Assembly (NCBI GenBank): GCA_030824515.1
Contig: JAVBXN010000028.1
Coordinates: 1 to 64,000, forward strand
Length of the DNA stretch: 64,000 nucleotides
From: Pelobacter sp.
Lineage (GTDB): Bacteria > Desulfobacterota > Desulfuromonadia > Geobacterales > Pseudopelobacteraceae
Reading direction: 5' to 3'
A model generated the notes under the pieces. It worked only from the letters and a program-made list of their open reading frames with translations. It was not told the origin of the DNA and ran no database searches. The position numbers and the translations under genes are program-made. This document shows, piece after piece, positions 62,262-64,000 of the stretch (position 1 is its first letter; each line of letters opens with the position of its first letter).

Positions 62262-63026
62262 ATGCATGCGCCTGTCACGGAAAAAAAGACTGCCGGAGCG
62301 ACCAGCTGCCATCAGCCCTGTCCCGCCGCCGAGCCCTTGAAACAGGAGACTTTGGTGGCAAATCCCGTAACCATGTTTGCGAACGGCCGGCTCAGGTATG
62401 GCCAAACAAGCTGGATCCCCAGGAACGCCACCTATCCCAGGCTGGATATTGACTGGAGCGGCTCCGGCAACAGCTGCAGCGGCAGGGTCAGGCCGACCAC
62501 CGCCGCAATGGGGCCGGTCAGCCTGACCTTCCTGGCGCCGGGCGTCTACATGGTTCCGGGGGCACTGGTTACGGCCAATGGGCCACAATGCGGTCCGCGG
62601 GGGAGGCAGGTTCCTTTCTTCACCACCGTTGACTCAGCCATGTCCAACATTGCCAGGCTGGCCGAGGAGGAGCACCGCAGCGACTATCAGCGGACCTATG
62701 ATCTCACCCTGCAGCGTTGGGCCAACATCATCAACGCGGTGGCCGCAACCGGCCGCACATTCGGCCCGGGCACGAGAGCGGTGGTGGAGACGGAAATCAA
62801 CTCGCTCCTCACCCGAAACGGCAACCGGACGCGCAATCAATGGATCGCCGAGATTAACCGCCTCAACGCACTGAGCCTGCAGCGTGACACCAGCGGTTGG
62901 CACGCGTTGAAATCGGACGGCCCACCGGTGACCGTGGCTCCGGACTGCTCAAAGGTCACCGGCACCACGGTCCTGGCGGCCACAACCAGGGTTCCGGGAC
63001 CGGCCTCGGCCGCACTCATCAACTGA
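62262..63026 (+). CDS. Unknown protein after the eCIS ATPase, candidate cargo
   Basis: I do not recognise this 254-residue protein. The N terminus has a Cys pair (SCHQPCP), then a small Gly/Trp-rich part (YPRLDIDWSGSGNSCSGRVR), a helical centre (IARLAEEEHRSDYQRTYDLT) and a Pro/Gly/Val-rich C terminus. There is no signal peptide or membrane segment. GGAGG 7 bases before ATG gives a strong start. It lies between the eCIS ATPase and a chitosanase, the place where eCIS loci usually carry toxins or other payload. Cargo, immunity or chaperone roles are all possible. Confidence 0.82.
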   Translation: MHAPVTEKKTAGATSCHQPCPAAEPLKQETLVANPVTMFANGRLRYGQTSWIPRNATYPRLDIDWSGSGNSCSGRVRPTTAAMGPVSLTFLAPGVYMVPGALVTANGPQCGPRGRQVPFFTTVDSAMSNIARLAEEEHRSDYQRTYDLTLQRWANIINAVAATGRTFGPGTRAVVETEINSLLTRNGNRTRNQWIAEINRLNALSLQRDTSGWHALKSDGPPVTVAPDCSKVTGTTVLAATTRVPGPASAALIN

Positions 63027-63045
63027 AATATAAGGAGCAGTGTAA

Positions 63046-63726
63046 ATGAACCTGTCGGCGCTACAGAAGAGGCTCTGTGAACAGATCATCAATGTTTTTG
63101 AATCCGGGTCCCCCCTGGGAAATTACAGCGCAATTTCGATCTACAAGGATGGACCGCACAACCAGCGCCAGGTAACCTACGGCCGCTCGCAGACCACCGA
63201 ATTCGGCAACCTTGCCGAGCTGTTGGAGATGTACGTCAATGCCGGGGGAATCTACAGCGAAGCGCTGCGCCCCTACCTTGACAGGATCGAAGTGACCCCG
63301 CTGGCCGATGACGCCCTGTTCCTGCAGCTTTTGCGCGATGCGGGCAGGAAGGATCCGCTCATGCGCCAGAGCCAGGACGCCTTCTTCGACAAGCGCTATT
63401 TCATTCCGGCGATGAACTGGGCTGATAACAACGGCTTCAGCCTGCCGCTGTCGGCGCTGGTAATTTACGACTCCTTCATCCACAGCGGTTCGATCCTGAA
63501 TTTTCTGCGCAAGCGCTTCCCGGAATCTCCCCCAGCCAGCGGCGGCGACGAACACACCTGGATCATCCAGTACGTGAATACACGCCAGGAATGGCTGGCA
63601 AACCACGAGAACCGGATCCTCCGGAAAACGGTCTATCGCACCGCCTGCTTCAAAAACGAGATCAACCGCGACAATTGGGACCTGTCCCAGCTGCCGATCA
63701 ATGCCAACGGCATCGAAATCAGCTGA
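63046..63726 (+). CDS. GH46-type chitosanase-like protein
   Basis: This 226-residue protein resembles glycoside hydrolase family 46 chitosanases: FESGSPLGNYSAISIYKDG then QVTYGRSQTTEFG. Glu19 and Asp35 are placed like the catalytic Glu/Asp pair, and Thr44 like the conserved Thr of family 46. There is no signal peptide, so export would need the injection system, cell lysis or another route. Related lytic enzymes act on chitosan or cell-wall glycans. AAGGAG precedes ATG. It starts 20 bases after the unknown protein and may be eCIS cargo or a release enzyme. Confidence 0.88.
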   Translation: MNLSALQKRLCEQIINVFESGSPLGNYSAISIYKDGPHNQRQVTYGRSQTTEFGNLAELLEMYVNAGGIYSEALRPYLDRIEVTPLADDALFLQLLRDAGRKDPLMRQSQDAFFDKRYFIPAMNWADNNGFSLPLSALVIYDSFIHSGSILNFLRKRFPESPPASGGDEHTWIIQYVNTRQEWLANHENRILRKTVYRTACFKNEINRDNWDLSQLPINANGIEIS

Positions 63727-63841
63727 AGGGCAGGAATCCATCGAAGGAGAACGGAATCGGTTCCGTCACCTGCAGCGCAATCCAGCTTGAAGTTTCACCC
63801 CTGAAGCAAAGGGTTATCACATAATATTTGAGGAGATAAAA

Positions 63842-64000
63842 ATGCAATTCATCGCCACGCTGAAATCCGCCCCGCTCAACGACCGCGCCGAAATGGTTCG
63901 CCGCCTCAAGGAGAAACCGCCCGCAACCGCCGAAATAGGCTTTGCTTTTCGCCAAACCATGCAACGTGACGGCAGCCAGGCGGTCAAACTTGCCGAGGCC
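63842..64000 (+). CDS. Partial gene at the right edge, unknown
   Basis: An ATG at 63842 with AGGAG 8 bases upstream opens a frame that runs to the end of the window (53 codons, no stop). The product begins MQFIATLKSAPLNDRAEMVR and has no signal peptide so far. It is too short to assign. It continues the eCIS run in the same direction after a 115-base gap, so it may be another payload or accessory gene. Confidence 0.7.
   Translation, partial: MQFIATLKSAPLNDRAEMVRRLKEKPPATAEIGFAFRQTMQRDGSQAVKLAEA

Noticed and set aside
1-64000. CRISPR array, tRNA, rRNA, insertion sequence or integrase
   Set aside because: No regularly spaced repeats, cloverleaf sequences or transposase/recombinase motifs were seen on reading through; the only repeat family noted is the two-copy palindromic element.

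Overview
The window looks like chromosome of a Geobacter-type bacterium (Desulfuromonadia/Geobacteraceae). This is inferred from gene content, not from a marker gene: a dense set of one- and two-component signalling proteins, roadblock/DUF4388 pairs, a succinyl/acetate CoA-transferase-type enzyme, bacteriohemerythrin, sigma-54 promoters, an [FeFe]-hydrogenase-like/sigma-54 activator fusion, and a response regulator with a C-terminal CxxC...CxxC tail. No rRNA, tRNA, CRISPR array, transposase or integrase was seen.

Layout. 0-9 kb: a partial small membrane protein behind a sigma-54-type promoter, a zinc-ribbon membrane protein, a DUF4388/roadblock pair, an acetyl-CoA hydrolase/transferase, and envelope/housekeeping genes (Dabb, cytidylate-kinase-like, Smr, OmpA lipoprotein, PfkB kinase). 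8.2-12.7 kb: PilF-like lipoprotein plus RodZ, then receiver, universal stress protein, receiver-kinase and receiver. 12.7-23.1 kb: an FAD oxidoreductase meets a tightly packed eight-gene minus-strand operon: lon, MlaE-type permease, EVE protein, MlaF-type ATPase, MlaD-type MCE protein, an active/inactive M16 peptidase pair, and bacteriohemerythrin. 23.7-29 kb: a short promoter-ORF-hairpin-terminator unit, then a MacAB-type exporter with a HIT protein and a third M16 peptidase. 29-35.7 kb: minus-strand signalling genes (PilZ, CheX, receivers, GGDEF), a transglutaminase-like protein, rpe and rsmB. 35.9-42.8 kb: a radical SAM/DUF2344 fusion, RNase G, a ribbon-helix-helix protein with a sigma-54-type promoter, and the hydrogenase-like/sigma-54 activator fusion.

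42.9-64 kb (to the edge): one plus-strand cluster encoding an extracellular contractile injection system (eCIS; Afp/PVC/MAC/tCIS-like). It has a cap/terminator (DUF4255), one sheath, two tube proteins, DUF5908, a LysM tube adaptor, a VgrG-like spike, PAAR tip, gp25, two large baseplate proteins, a 946-residue unknown, a tape measure and an AAA+ ATPase. It then continues with an unknown 254-residue protein, a GH46-type chitosanase and a truncated unknown ORF, which are candidate cargo or release genes. A promoter followed by a terminator-like hairpin precedes it, two copies of a C/G-rich palindromic repeat sit inside it, and the spike gene seems to start at ATT. No capsid, portal, terminase or T6SS membrane-complex genes are present, so this is neither a complete prophage nor a T6SS.

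The eCIS locus, particularly its accessory 3' end and leader control, is the most interesting system here.
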